From: Gammaproteobacteria bacterium
Lineage (GTDB): Bacteria > Pseudomonadota > Gammaproteobacteria > Acidiferrobacterales > UBA6901
NCBI GenBank assembly: GCA_016218345.1
Contig: JACREH010000022.1
Location: 1-39,914, forward strand
Direction of reading: 5' to 3'
DNA: 39,914 bases
Both the position numbers and the translations under genes were made by a program. How positions within the stretch are numbered: the first letter of the stretch is position 1; each line of letters opens with the position of its first letter. The notes under the pieces are model-generated. The model saw only the letters and a list, made by a program, of their open reading frames with translations, made no database searches and was not told where the DNA came from. This document shows, in pieces, positions 30,856 to 39,914 of the stretch.

Positions 30856-30867
30856 CGCCGGGCCGCG

Positions 30868-31416
30868 CTATTCGATCTTGAGGTAGGCGAACCCCTGGTG
30901 CTGCAACTCGGCCAGGCGCACCACGCCCGATTGCACCAGCTCGACGCCGGCCATGAGCTTGGCCTCATCCAGGTTGACCGCCACGCGGGTGATATTGCAC
31001 AGTTCGAGCTTCACCCCCTGGACCTCCTGCAACGATTGCAAGCGCGACCGCAGATCCTGGCGGCGCTCCTTGAGCAGCGCATCCTCGGCGAACAACGTGC
31101 CGCGCAACGGGTCGTCGGTCACGAACCGGATGCCGTGCGAGACGAACACGATGCGCACGTCGTACTCGACGAGATCGCTCTGATAGGTGGTCACCATATT
31201 ATTGATGCTGGTGAGCATGGCGCTGAACCGGCGCGGATCGGCGAAATCGGCGTGATACACGACCTTGGCCAGCGCCGGCGCCGCGGCCGCCTCCGGCGCG
31301 GGCTTTTTCAGCTTGCCCAGATACGGCCCGGCCGCCAGCAGCAGCGCCACCACCGCCAGCACCGCCGCCGCCAGTCCCAGTTTGTTTCCACCATCGTTGA
31401 TGCGTGCCATAACCAC
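30868..31416 (-). CDS. Membrane-anchored DsrE/DsrF-like family protein
   Basis: N-terminal TM then KVVYHADFADPRRFSAMLTSINNMVTTYQ...VRIVFVSHGIRFV...VKLELCNITR, DsrE-like pattern. Confidence 0.75.
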   Translation of the reverse strand: MVMARINDGGNKLGLAAAVLAVVALLLAAGPYLGKLKKPAPEAAAAPALAKVVYHADFADPRRFSAMLTSINNMVTTYQSDLVEYDVRIVFVSHGIRFVTDDPLRGTLFAEDALLKERRQDLRSRLQSLQEVQGVKLELCNITRVAVNLDEAKLMAGVELVQSGVVRLAELQHQGFAYLKIE

Positions 31417-31455
31417 CTCCTGCGTGAAAGACGTGAAAGATTATGAAACCAGCCG

Positions 31456-32670
31456 TCAGGCCGCCGCGCGCGCCGCGCGGATCGCGGCCAGGCGCTGTAG
31501 CCGTATGGCCTCGGCGATCGCCGGACCCGACAACTCACCGCCGGCCAGGGCGGCGCTATCGACCCCGAGCGCGGCCTGAAACGCCCGCCGGAAGATCTGC
31601 GCCTGCGGGTAGGGCCGTTGCTCGTAGCCGGTGCGGCCACGCGCATCGGCCTCGCAGGCGGCCAGAAACAATTCTAAACGTTCCGGGCGGCGAAACACAT
31701 CGAGGCGCTCGAGCGTCTCCAACAACGTCGCGTCGCGCAGCTCGGGGGCGCGATGGCAATGGGCATGGTATTGCGCGACCAGCACCGCCAGGTCGCGATA
31801 GTCGTTCGGCACCCGGAAACGCCGGCACAGCGCCCGCACCATCTCGGCGCCCTGCTGCTCGTGGCCGATATGCTTGGGCCATTGCTCCTGGGGTGTGCCG
31901 CCCTTGCCGAGGTCGTGCAGCAGCGCGGCGAAGCGCACGCGCGCATCGGCCGACAGCCGCGCCGCCTGGGTCAGTACCATGAGCGTGTGCACGCCGGTGT
32001 CGATCTCGGGATGATGCTCGGGCGGCTGCGGCACGCCGAACAACGCCTCGATCTCCGGAAACAGCCGCGCCAGCGCGCCGCAGCGGCGCAACACCTCGAA
32101 GAACCGCGTCGGGTGGTTTTCGCCCAGGGCGCGTTCCCATTCCTGCCAGACGCGTTCGGCCACCAGCGCCTCCATCTCGCCGGCCGCGACCAGCGCGGCC
32201 ATCAACTCCAGGGTCTCGTCGGCCAGGGTGAAATCGAAGCGCGCCGCGAAGCGCGCCACCCGCAGCACCCGCAACGGGTCTTCGGCGAACGCCGGACTGA
32301 CGTGGCGCAGGATGCCGTTTTGCAAATCGCGCGCGCCGCCGTAGGGGTCGATGAGCGCGCCGTCCAGGCTCTCGGCCATGGCGTTGATGGTGAGGTCGCG
32401 CCGCGCCAGGTCCTGTTCGAGGGTCACGTCAGACCCGCTGTACACGGTAAACCCCTTGTAGCCGCGCCCGCTCTTGCGTTCGGTGCGCGCCAGCGCATAC
32501 TCTTCCTTGGTCTGCGGGTGCAGGAACACCGGGAAATCGGCGCCGATCAGCCGGAAGCCCTGCGCCTCCATCTGCTCGGGCGTGGCGCCGACCACGACGT
32601 AGTCGCGGTCCTTGACCGCCAGACCGAGCAGCTTGTCGCGCACCGCACCGCCGACTAGATAGATTTGCAT
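31456..32670 (-). CDS. cca: CCA tRNA nucleotidyltransferase
   Basis: [72 protein letters not shown]. Confidence 0.97.
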   Translation of the reverse strand: MQIYLVGGAVRDKLLGLAVKDRDYVVVGATPEQMEAQGFRLIGADFPVFLHPQTKEEYALARTERKSGRGYKGFTVYSGSDVTLEQDLARRDLTINAMAESLDGALIDPYGGARDLQNGILRHVSPAFAEDPLRVLRVARFAARFDFTLADETLELMAALVAAGEMEALVAERVWQEWERALGENHPTRFFEVLRRCGALARLFPEIEALFGVPQPPEHHPEIDTGVHTLMVLTQAARLSADARVRFAALLHDLGKGGTPQEQWPKHIGHEQQGAEMVRALCRRFRVPNDYRDLAVLVAQYHAHCHRAPELRDATLLETLERLDVFRRPERLELFLAACEADARGRTGYEQRPYPQAQIFRRAFQAALGVDSAALAGGELSGPAIAEAIRLQRLAAIRAARAAA

Positions 32671-32708
32671 GGCTCACATAGTAATGCCGCTGACGGCTCC
32701 CACCAAGC

Positions 32709-33806
32709 ATGATTTATAAATCGCGCGCGCTGCTGGCGATAGTGCTGCTCGCCGCGGGGCTCACCGGCTGCGCGACGCTCGGTTACTACGGCCAGTCGAT
32801 CGGCGGACAACTGGAAATGCTGGCCAAGCGCCGGCCGATCGCGGAGCTGCTCGATGACCCGGCGGCGAGCGACGAGCTCAAGACCAGGTTGGCGCTGATC
32901 CTGCGGCTGCGCGCGTTTGCCAGTAACGAACTGCGGCTGCCGGACAACGCCAGCTACCGTTCGTACGCCGATCTCGAGCGGCCGTACGCGGTCTGGAATG
33001 TCTATGCCGCACCGGAGTTGTCGCTCACCCCCAAGGAGTGGTGCTTCCCGGTCGTGGGCTGCGTCGCCTACCGTGGCTATTTCGCCAAACACGCGGCCGA
33101 GGCGTTCGCCGCGGACCTGCGCACCCAGGGTTACGACGTGTATGTCGGCGGCGTGGCCGCCTACTCGACGCTCGGCTGGTTTCACGACCCGATGCTGAAC
33201 ACGCTCATCCACCGCCCGACCGCCGACCTGGCCGGGCTCATGTTCCACGAGCTCGCCCATCAGCAGGTCTACGTGCGCGACGACAGCGCGTTCAACGAAT
33301 CGTTCGCCACCGCGGTCGAGATCGAAGGCGCGCGCCGCTGGCTGGCGGCCAACGGCACGCCGGGACAGCTCGACGACTACCTGGCCGCCAAGCAGTCCCA
33401 GACGCGCTTCGTGGCGCTCATCATGGACTATCGCGCGCGCCTGACGGCGCTCTACGCCTCGGAGGAATCCGATGAACACAAGCGCGCCGCCAAGGCGAAA
33501 CTATTCACGGAACTGCGCGCCGACCATGAGAAGCAGCGAAACCGGGACGGCGGCGGGCGCGAGTACACCCGCTGGTTCGAACAGGAACTTAACAACGCCC
33601 GGCTGGTGCCGGTCGGCGTGTACCGCCAGTACCTGGCGGCGTTTCAGGCGCTGCTCGCCCGGGAGGGCGGCGATCTGGCGGCGTTCTACCGCGCCGTGCA
33701 GCAGCTCGCGGACCTGCCCAAGGCACAGCGTGACGCGCGGCTCAGTGCGCCGCCCCCGTCCGACCCAAATAGGCAGGCACGATCTCATCGAAGCGCACCG
33801 GGGTAA
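32709..33806 (+). CDS. Zn-dependent aminopeptidase family lipoprotein
   Basis: Lipobox LTGCATL; FHELAHQQVYVRDDSAFNESFATAVE metalloprotease motif. Confidence 0.88.
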   Translation: MIYKSRALLAIVLLAAGLTGCATLGYYGQSIGGQLEMLAKRRPIAELLDDPAASDELKTRLALILRLRAFASNELRLPDNASYRSYADLERPYAVWNVYAAPELSLTPKEWCFPVVGCVAYRGYFAKHAAEAFAADLRTQGYDVYVGGVAAYSTLGWFHDPMLNTLIHRPTADLAGLMFHELAHQQVYVRDDSAFNESFATAVEIEGARRWLAANGTPGQLDDYLAAKQSQTRFVALIMDYRARLTALYASEESDEHKRAAKAKLFTELRADHEKQRNRDGGGREYTRWFEQELNNARLVPVGVYRQYLAAFQALLAREGGDLAAFYRAVQQLADLPKAQRDARLSAPPPSDPNRQARSHRSAPG

Positions 33807-34662
33807 TGCCCAGGATCGGCGGGAAGCCACAGTCGCAGATGCTGTCGATTTGCAGCGAGCGATAGTTGTCGAGCGAGAACGGCTTGCCGGGGAAGTACTC
33901 CAATACCATCGCTTGCAACCGCGACAGGCCGTCGCTCAAGCCCACGATCCGGGTTTTGACACCGGTCAGATCGGCGATGGCTTGCACCAGTTCGCGCAGC
34001 GTATACACCGTCGGGCCGCACAACTCGTAGGCCTGGCCGAAGCATTGGTGTTGATCGAGCGCGTTGATATACGCCTGCGCCACGTCCTCGACGAACACCG
34101 GTTGGAAGCGCGCCTGCGGGCAGGCGAGCGGAAACATGAGCGGCGCCAATTTTACTAACCCGGCGAAGCGGCGCGTGAAGCTGTCGTCCGGCCCGAAGAT
34201 CACCGACGGCCGGAAACTCGTGACCTGCAAGTCCGCGGCCGCCAGCACCTGCGCCTCGCCGCGCGCCTTGCTGCGCAGGTAATGGCTGGGCGCGTCATCC
34301 GCGGCCTTGAGCGCGCACATATGCAGCAGCCGCGTGACGCCGCTCGCGCGGCAGGCCGCGATCACCTTGGCCGGCAGTTCGGCGTGCGCACGTTCGAACC
34401 CGCGGCCATCATGGCCGGCCTCGTTCAGGATGCCGACCAGATTGATCGCGGTGTCGTGACCCGGGAACAGATCCTTCAGCAACGCCGGATTGTGCACGTC
34501 GCCCTCGACCAGGCGCGCGGTCGGCAACACCAGCAACTCACGATGCCGGTCGCGGCGGCGGGTGACGATCGTCACCTCATGACCGAGCGCACACAGCCGC
34601 GCGCTCAGGTGCCGGCCGACGAAGCCGGTACCGCCGAGGAGGATGATCTTGTGTTTCGACAT
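33742..34662 (-). CDS. Complex I NDUFA9-like / atypical SDR NAD(P)-binding protein
   Basis: KIILLGGTGFVGRHLSARLCALGHEVTIVTRRRDRHREL; HMCALKAADDAPSHYLRSKARGE; internal start within the supplied 33742..34764 ORF. Confidence 0.9.
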   Translation of the reverse strand: MSKHKIILLGGTGFVGRHLSARLCALGHEVTIVTRRRDRHRELLVLPTARLVEGDVHNPALLKDLFPGHDTAINLVGILNEAGHDGRGFERAHAELPAKVIAACRASGVTRLLHMCALKAADDAPSHYLRSKARGEAQVLAAADLQVTSFRPSVIFGPDDSFTRRFAGLVKLAPLMFPLACPQARFQPVFVEDVAQAYINALDQHQCFGQAYELCGPTVYTLRELVQAIADLTGVKTRIVGLSDGLSRLQAMVLEYFPGKPFSLDNYRSLQIDSICDCGFPPILGITPVRFDEIVPAYLGRTGAAH

Positions 34663-34811
34663 AGTTTTATGTGTGCCCGCTTTTTTTGAATTACTTCTAT
34701 GATTTCTTGACGCAAAGTCGCAAAGACGCAAAGAAAATCTTTTTTTCCAGAGGCAACTCAACAAAACCGCACTGATTGATAAGAAACCTCTGGTTCAGTG
34801 TCTCGCCCGTC

Positions 34812-34945
34812 ATGCCAGCGCGACCGCCATGGATGGCGGAAGTACTGGAAACGCAGGAGTAGTTTCCAGTGCAAGCTGGCATCCAGTTGGAGCCGAGTCT
34901 ACCGAACATTTTAAAACCCTGGACCCCAGCTTTCGCTGGGGTGAC
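34812..34945. repeat. Compound palindromic repeat with 55-bp two-hairpin core (copy 2)
   Basis: atgccagc [34820-34874 core] gctggcat, later ccccagctttcgctgggg. Confidence 0.85.
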
Positions 34946-35026
34946 GGACTTGTTCAGTATTTCCCTAGTAACCCTTTGCGTCTCAGCGCCTTTGCGTCAA
35001 AAACAAATACAAACTCTCTTCATCCT

Positions 35027-36019
35027 CTATCGCCTCAATCGATGCCGGCGAATCAACCCCCACAACCCATGCACCATCAACCCATCCAAATCGGCGGCCG
35101 GCGCGGTGCGGCGCGCCTGCAGCGCGCGTCGCTCGCGCAGCACCCGCGGCAGGCCCTGGAGCGCGTGCCACTTGGCGCGCCACAGCGCGCCGGGCTGGCC
35201 GGCCAGGGTGAACGCCAACAGGCTCAGGAAATTGAACAGGATATGCCCGGGCAGGTAGCGCCACAACAGGCTGGCCGGCATGTTTTTGACGAACGTCCAC
35301 ACCAGGTTGCGGTGGCCGTGATAGCGGGCGAAATCGCTGGCTTGGCCGCGGCTCGCCGAGCCGACGTGGCGCACCCGGGCGGCCGGGACATACCGGAAGC
35401 GCCCGCCGCGCAGGCCGAGGCGAAACGCCAGGTCGACGTCCTCGAAATAACAAAAGAACGCCTCGTCGAAACCGCCGGCGTCTAAAAAGTCCGCGCGCCG
35501 ATAGAGCGCCGCCGCCGCGCACGGCGCGAACACCGGGCGCGGCACGTCCCACGGCGGGCCGAACACCTGGCCGCGGCCACTGCGCCAGGCGAGGCCGATA
35601 CTGTGATACCTGTCGCCGGCACCGTCCAAGCGCGTCGGATCGGCGTCGTTCAGCTGGCAACTGGCGAACCCGACGCACTCTGGATGGTCGCGCGTCGCCT
35701 GCGCGAGCTGCGCCAGCCAGTCCGGTTCCGGAAAGGCGTCGTTGTTGAGCAGCGCCAGCCAAGCGCCGCGCGCGGCGCGCGCACCGATATTGTTGGCGAC
35801 GGCGAATCCGAGATTCGCGGACTGCGGAATAAAATGCACACCAGGAAAGTCCTGGTTGACGATAGCGGCCGAGCCGTCGCTCGACCCGTTGTCGACGACG
35901 ATCGTTTCGAAATCCCGGAATGTTTGCGCGGCGAGCGCCGCCAGGCAACGCCCGAGATGCACTCGACCGTTCCAGTTCACGACGATGACGCTGACGAGCG
36001 GTGCAGGGGCGGCGGACAT
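35027..36019 (-). CDS. Family 2 glycosyltransferase (rhamnosyltransferase-like)
   Basis: PLVSVIVVNWNGRVHLGRCLAALAAQTFRDFETIVVDNGSSDGSAAIV; LLNNDAFPEPDWL; EAFFCYFEDVDLAFRL. Confidence 0.93.
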   Translation of the reverse strand: MSAAPAPLVSVIVVNWNGRVHLGRCLAALAAQTFRDFETIVVDNGSSDGSAAIVNQDFPGVHFIPQSANLGFAVANNIGARAARGAWLALLNNDAFPEPDWLAQLAQATRDHPECVGFASCQLNDADPTRLDGAGDRYHSIGLAWRSGRGQVFGPPWDVPRPVFAPCAAAALYRRADFLDAGGFDEAFFCYFEDVDLAFRLGLRGGRFRYVPAARVRHVGSASRGQASDFARYHGHRNLVWTFVKNMPASLLWRYLPGHILFNFLSLLAFTLAGQPGALWRAKWHALQGLPRVLRERRALQARRTAPAADLDGLMVHGLWGLIRRHRLRR

Positions 36020-36116
36020 GCCGCTACCATGCCACAAATCGGCGCGCTTCCCAACGGTCGTCGGCCGACGCTGTCTGACGCCGAGGGGCGTGTGGTAGGC
36101 TTGGATACGCCTCGCT

Positions 36117-36995
36117 ATGTCGAACAAGAACAACAATCCGCTCCCGACCACGCCGACCTGGCCGGCGCCGCTCGCGGTGCGCGCGTTGCGCGCGGCGATC
36201 CGGCTGCTCGCCGCGATCTCGCCGGCGCTGGCCGGCGCCTGGGTGTACCGGTTGTGGTTCCGGGCGCGCCGCCATCCCGAGCCGTCGCAGGAAAAGGCAT
36301 GGCGCGAGACCGCCCAGGCGTTGGCCGTCAGCCATCGCGGCCGGCCGCTCGCGGTCCATGCCTGGGGCGCGGGACCGGCGGTGTTGCTGGTCCACGGCTG
36401 GAACGGCCGCGGCGCGCAACTCGGCGCGTTCGCCGCGCCGCTCACGAGCGCCGGCTTTCGCGCCGTGGCATTCGACACGCCGGCGCACGGCCGCTCGCCG
36501 GGACAGGCGACCGACATCCCCGAGATCAACGAGGCGATCCAGGCGGTCGCCGCCGCCTGCGGGCCGGTGCACGCCGTGATCGGCCATTCGTTCGGCGTCG
36601 CCTGCGCGCTCTATGCCGTGCGACACGGTCTCAAGGTCGAACGCCTGGTCGCCATCGCCCCGCCGGCCCGCATGCTCGGGCTCGCCCAGAAATTCTTCGA
36701 CGTGCTGGCCGTGCCGACCGCGGTGCAGGCGGTGTTTCAGCGTAAATTGGAGGCGCGCTTCGGCGCCGATGTCTGGCAACGGTTCTCGCCCGAGACGCTG
36801 GCGCGCCAGCTCGACGTCCCGGGGTTGATCGTTCACGACCGGGACGACAGCGACATGCCCTGGCAGGAGGGCGAAGCGGTGGCGCGCGCCTGGCCGGGCG
36901 CGCAGTTCGTGCGCACCACCGGCCTCGGCCACCGCCGCATCCTGCGCGATCCCGAGGTGCTGGCGCGCGTCACGGCGTTCATCGCCGCCGAATAA
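36117..36995 (+). CDS. Alpha/beta hydrolase
   Basis: VLLVHGWNGRGAQLGAFAAPL, IGHSFGVACAL, GLGHRRIL. Confidence 0.92.
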   Translation: MSNKNNNPLPTTPTWPAPLAVRALRAAIRLLAAISPALAGAWVYRLWFRARRHPEPSQEKAWRETAQALAVSHRGRPLAVHAWGAGPAVLLVHGWNGRGAQLGAFAAPLTSAGFRAVAFDTPAHGRSPGQATDIPEINEAIQAVAAACGPVHAVIGHSFGVACALYAVRHGLKVERLVAIAPPARMLGLAQKFFDVLAVPTAVQAVFQRKLEARFGADVWQRFSPETLARQLDVPGLIVHDRDDSDMPWQEGEAVARAWPGAQFVRTTGLGHRRILRDPEVLARVTAFIAAE

Positions 36996-37014
36996 TCGCT
37001 GCGCAGGACGACCC

Positions 37015-37854
37015 GTGCCCAGACAACGCTACGCCATGAAGCTCACCGAACTCAACAACCTCGGCCCGGCCAGCGCCGGCTGGCTGAATGCCGTCGGCGT
37101 GTTCACGCGCGCCGATCTGGCCGAGCTCGGCGCGATCGAGGCCTATCGCCTCCTGAAAGGCCACGGTTATCCGGCGACCCTCAATCTGGTGTACGCCATT
37201 GACGGTGCGTTGCGCGGCCGCGACTGGCGGGAGCTGCCGGCGGCGCGTAAACGCGAACTGCGCGCCGCGGCGGCCGAGGTCGCCAAACCGCGTTGCCCGT
37301 GGAGCCAGGCGAGTGCGCTCTATCGCCGCTACCACGACCAGGAATGGGGCGTGCCGGTGCACGCCGACCGCAAACACTTCGAGTTTCTGATCCTGGAAGG
37401 CGCCCAGGCCGGCCTGAGCTGGATCACCATCCTGAAAAAGCGCGCCGCCTATCGAAAGGCATTCGCCGGTTTCGACGCCCGGCGGGTGGCGCGGTTCGGC
37501 GCGCGCGACGTGCAGCGCCTGTTGAAAGACGCCGGCATCGTGCGCAACCGCCTCAAGATCGAGGCGGCGATCACCAACGCGCGGGCGTTCCTGGCGGTGC
37601 AAGAGGAATTTTCCGGTTTCGACAACTACGTCTGGCGGTTCGTCGGCGGGCGGCCGATCGTGAACCGCCATACGTCGCTGAAAGATCTGCCGGCGACCAG
37701 CGCCGAATCGGAGGCGCTCTCGAAGGATCTGAAGGCCCGCGGCTTCCGGTTCGTGGGCTCGACGATCGTGTACGCGCACATGCAGGCGGTCGGGATGGTG
37801 AACGACCACCTCGCCTCGTGCTTTCGATTTCGCGCCTTGAAAAACGCGCGCTGA
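37015..37854 (+). CDS. TfoX C-terminal domain fused to DNA-3-methyladenine glycosylase I
   Basis: TfoX_C: LTELNNLGPASAGWLNAVGVFTRADLAELGAIEAYRLLKGHGYPATLNLVYAIDGALRGRDWRELP; Tag: YHDQEWGVPVHADRKHFEFLILEGAQAGLSWITILKKRAAYRKAF; alternative start ATG 37036. Confidence 0.92.
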   Translation: MPRQRYAMKLTELNNLGPASAGWLNAVGVFTRADLAELGAIEAYRLLKGHGYPATLNLVYAIDGALRGRDWRELPAARKRELRAAAAEVAKPRCPWSQASALYRRYHDQEWGVPVHADRKHFEFLILEGAQAGLSWITILKKRAAYRKAFAGFDARRVARFGARDVQRLLKDAGIVRNRLKIEAAITNARAFLAVQEEFSGFDNYVWRFVGGRPIVNRHTSLKDLPATSAESEALSKDLKARGFRFVGSTIVYAHMQAVGMVNDHLASCFRFRALKNAR

Positions 37855-37889
37855 CCAGGTTTCCATAACTACACCGACAAGGAGCGCAC

Positions 37890-38588
37890 ATGATCACACT
37901 CTATCAATTCCCGCCGGCCTGGGGCCTGCCGAACGCCAGCGCGTTTTGCATGAAGGTCGAAACCTATCTGCGCATGGCCGGGCTGCCTTACCAGTTCGCG
38001 CGCGGCGCCGATGTCCGCAAGGCACCCAAGGGCAAGTTCCCGGTGATCGAGGACAACGGCAAGCTCGTTCCCGACTCGGGGTTCATCATCGACTATCTCA
38101 AGGCCACCCACGGCGACCCGCTCGACGGCCGGCTCACGCCCGCCGAACAGGCGGTGGCGCTGGCCGTGCGTAGGCTGCTGGAGGAGCACCTCTATTGGTG
38201 CGTGATCTACTCGCGCTGGGGTGTCGAGGAACACTGGGCGATCACCAAGGCCGCGTTCTTCGCCGGCCTGCCGGCGCCGCTGCGTTGGTTCGTGCCGGAG
38301 CTGGTGCGCAAGAGCCAACTTAAGGCACTTTACCGCCAGGGTATCGGCCGGCATGCGCGCGACGAAATCTACGCGCTCGGCAAGGCCGACATCACCGCGC
38401 TCGCCGATTTTCTGGCCGACAAGCCGTTCTTCCTGGGCGAGCAACCGAGCTCGCTGGACGCGACCGCCTATGCGTTTCTCGCCAACATCCTCTGGCAACC
38501 GCTCGCCGACCCGCTCCAGGCGCATGCGCGCACGTTCGCCAACCTCGGCCGCTACTGCGAGCGCATGAAGGCCAGTTACTATGCGTAG
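37890..38588 (+). CDS. Glutathione S-transferase family protein
   Basis: ITLYQFPPAWGLPNASAFCMKVETYLRMAGLPYQ...KGKFPVIEDNGKLVPDSGFIIDYL. Confidence 0.9.
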   Translation: MITLYQFPPAWGLPNASAFCMKVETYLRMAGLPYQFARGADVRKAPKGKFPVIEDNGKLVPDSGFIIDYLKATHGDPLDGRLTPAEQAVALAVRRLLEEHLYWCVIYSRWGVEEHWAITKAAFFAGLPAPLRWFVPELVRKSQLKALYRQGIGRHARDEIYALGKADITALADFLADKPFFLGEQPSSLDATAYAFLANILWQPLADPLQAHARTFANLGRYCERMKASYYA

Positions 38589-39030
38589 CGTTTTGCTCGG
38601 CCTGTTGCTGGCCGCCATTGCCGGCCCGGTGCCGGCCGCGGACTGGATCAGCGCGCCGCACGGTGCGCCCGAGACACGCGCCATCGCGCAGCTTCTGAAA
38701 GACCAGCCGCTCGCGGCCGGCGCGAATATCCGCGTTATCCGCTTGCAGAAAACCGACCACAGCGCCCAGTTTCTGGTCCAGATCCGCGGCCGCGAACCGC
38801 TGCACTATCACGCCGACAGCGACATCACCGTGTTCCTGTTGCGCGGCCGCGGCCGCATCCGGATCGGCGAGCGCGAGCGCCCGGCGCGCGCCGGCGACGT
38901 CATCCACATCGCGCGCGGCGCGGCGCATGCCTACATCAACGAAGGGCCGGAAATCGGCGTGGCGTTCGTGGTCTACAGCCCGCCACCGGGGCCGGACGAC
39001 CGGGTGCTGGTCGAGCCATCTGGGAAATAA
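38581..39030 (+). CDS. Secreted cupin domain protein
   Basis: Signal peptide; LHYHADSDITVFLLRGRGRIRIGERERPARAGDVIHIARGAAHAYINEG; overlaps end of GST gene by 8 bp. Confidence 0.88.
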   Translation: MRSVLLGLLLAAIAGPVPAADWISAPHGAPETRAIAQLLKDQPLAAGANIRVIRLQKTDHSAQFLVQIRGREPLHYHADSDITVFLLRGRGRIRIGERERPARAGDVIHIARGAAHAYINEGPEIGVAFVVYSPPPGPDDRVLVEPSGK

Positions 39031-39215
39031 CACCGTATTTATGATTACTTGACGCAAAGGCGCCAAGGCGCAAAGAGAAACCGGGAATAACCTCAAGAAA
39101 GCCTTTGCGTCTTTAGATGCGCACCGTCCCTGGCGCGCACCCCTTCGGGGCGCACTAAAGTGCATCCAATTTTGTTCCTGACAAAATTGTGCGGCTCTGC
39201 GTCAAAAACTAATAT

Positions 39216-39914
39216 TTAGAAAAATACCCGCTCCACCGTCCAGTACAGACCGGTAGCGGCGATCGACGCCGAGGCCGGAATCACGATCCGGGCGCGGTAC
39301 CACGGCCGCTCCCGGAACCACAGCCCGACCGCCAGGAACGCCAGCCCGATCACCGCGAGCTGACCGAGTTCCACGCCCAGGTTGAACGTCAGCAGGCCGG
39401 TGAGGAATTCCGAGCGCGGCAGGCCCACTTCCTGCAACACACCGGCGAAGCCCATGCCGTGCAGCAAACCGAAGCCGAATACCACGAACACGCGCCAGGA
39501 ATGCAGCCGCGACGTGAGCAGGTTCTCGACCGCGACATAGACGATCGAGGCCGCGATCAACGGCTCGACGATCACCGGCGAGAGCGAGAACACGCCGTAG
39601 ATGGTCAGCCCGAGCGTGATCGAGTGCGCGATGGTGAACGACGTGACCTGCCACAGCAGCGGCTTGAAGCGCACGCTCAGCAAAAACAGTCCGAGCACGA
39701 ACAGAATATGATCGAGGCCCTTGGGCAGGATGTGGGTGAAACCGAGCGCGGTGTACTGCCCGATCACCTCCCGGCGGGTCATCTGCTTCAGGCCGACGCC
39801 CAGAACATAAGGATCGCTGCGGGCGCCGTTCTTGAGCCACAGCGCCGCCATCTCGCCCTCGGCCTTGCCCGGAAAACGCACGATGCTCTCGCCGAACTCG
39901 GGCGCATACGCCCA
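39216..39914 (-). CDS. HupE/UreJ family membrane protein (partial, 5' end beyond window)
   Basis: FTHILPKGLDHILFVLGLFLLS, FTIAHSITLGL, FGFGLLHGMGFAGVLQEVGLP; frame open to the window end. Confidence 0.9.
   Translation of the reverse strand, partial: WAYAPEFGESIVRFPGKAEGEMAALWLKNGARSDPYVLGVGLKQMTRREVIGQYTALGFTHILPKGLDHILFVLGLFLLSVRFKPLLWQVTSFTIAHSITLGLTIYGVFSLSPVIVEPLIAASIVYVAVENLLTSRLHSWRVFVVFGFGLLHGMGFAGVLQEVGLPRSEFLTGLLTFNLGVELGQLAVIGLAFLAVGLWFRERPWYRARIVIPASASIAATGLYWTVERVFF

Noticed and set aside
30308-31446. 378-aa plus ORF opposite the aldolase and DsrE-like genes
   Set aside because: Antisense artefact; minus-strand ORFs have recognisable domains

Overview
The window is a high-GC gammaproteobacterial-type chromosome segment, mostly conserved housekeeping genes. 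In order: a gatC fragment (-), mreB-mreC-mreD-mrdA-rodA-mltB-rlpA-dacA (+), a D-amino-acid aminotransferase, DUF493/ybeD, lipB, lipA (+), tRNA-CAU (-), rpoD and dnaG (-), an insertion island, a yqeY-like gene and rpsU (-), tsaD (+), a lipoprotein, plsY (-), folB and folK (+), a DUF4124-glutaredoxin protein and a pteridine-reductase-like SDR (-), a MidA-like methyltransferase, an anchored exported protein, Hsp20, dienelactone hydrolase, class II aldolase, a DsrE-like protein, cca, an aminopeptidase, an NDUFA9-like SDR, a GT2, an alpha/beta hydrolase, a TfoX_C-Tag fusion, a GST, a cupin and a HupE/UreJ-like protein. The most unusual signals are non-coding or accessory: (i) an ~750-bp intergenic hairpin mosaic (9.05-9.80 kb) that looks like two diverged head-to-head copies of one element, with a hairpin at an equivalent position showing compensatory base changes; (ii) a 55-bp two-hairpin core present twice (29.1 and 34.8 kb), each copy in the loop of a different outer stem; (iii) an island splitting the rpsU-(yqeY)-dnaG-rpoD operon, containing a RAYT/IS200-like transposase with 27-bp perfect terminal inverted repeats, a truncated second copy, and a 5'-truncated REase-like toxin domain with a candidate immunity gene; (iv) short tandem repeats inside the mrdA-rodA operon with a fourth copy near gatC/mreB. 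All calls come from reading the sequence; no database search was run.
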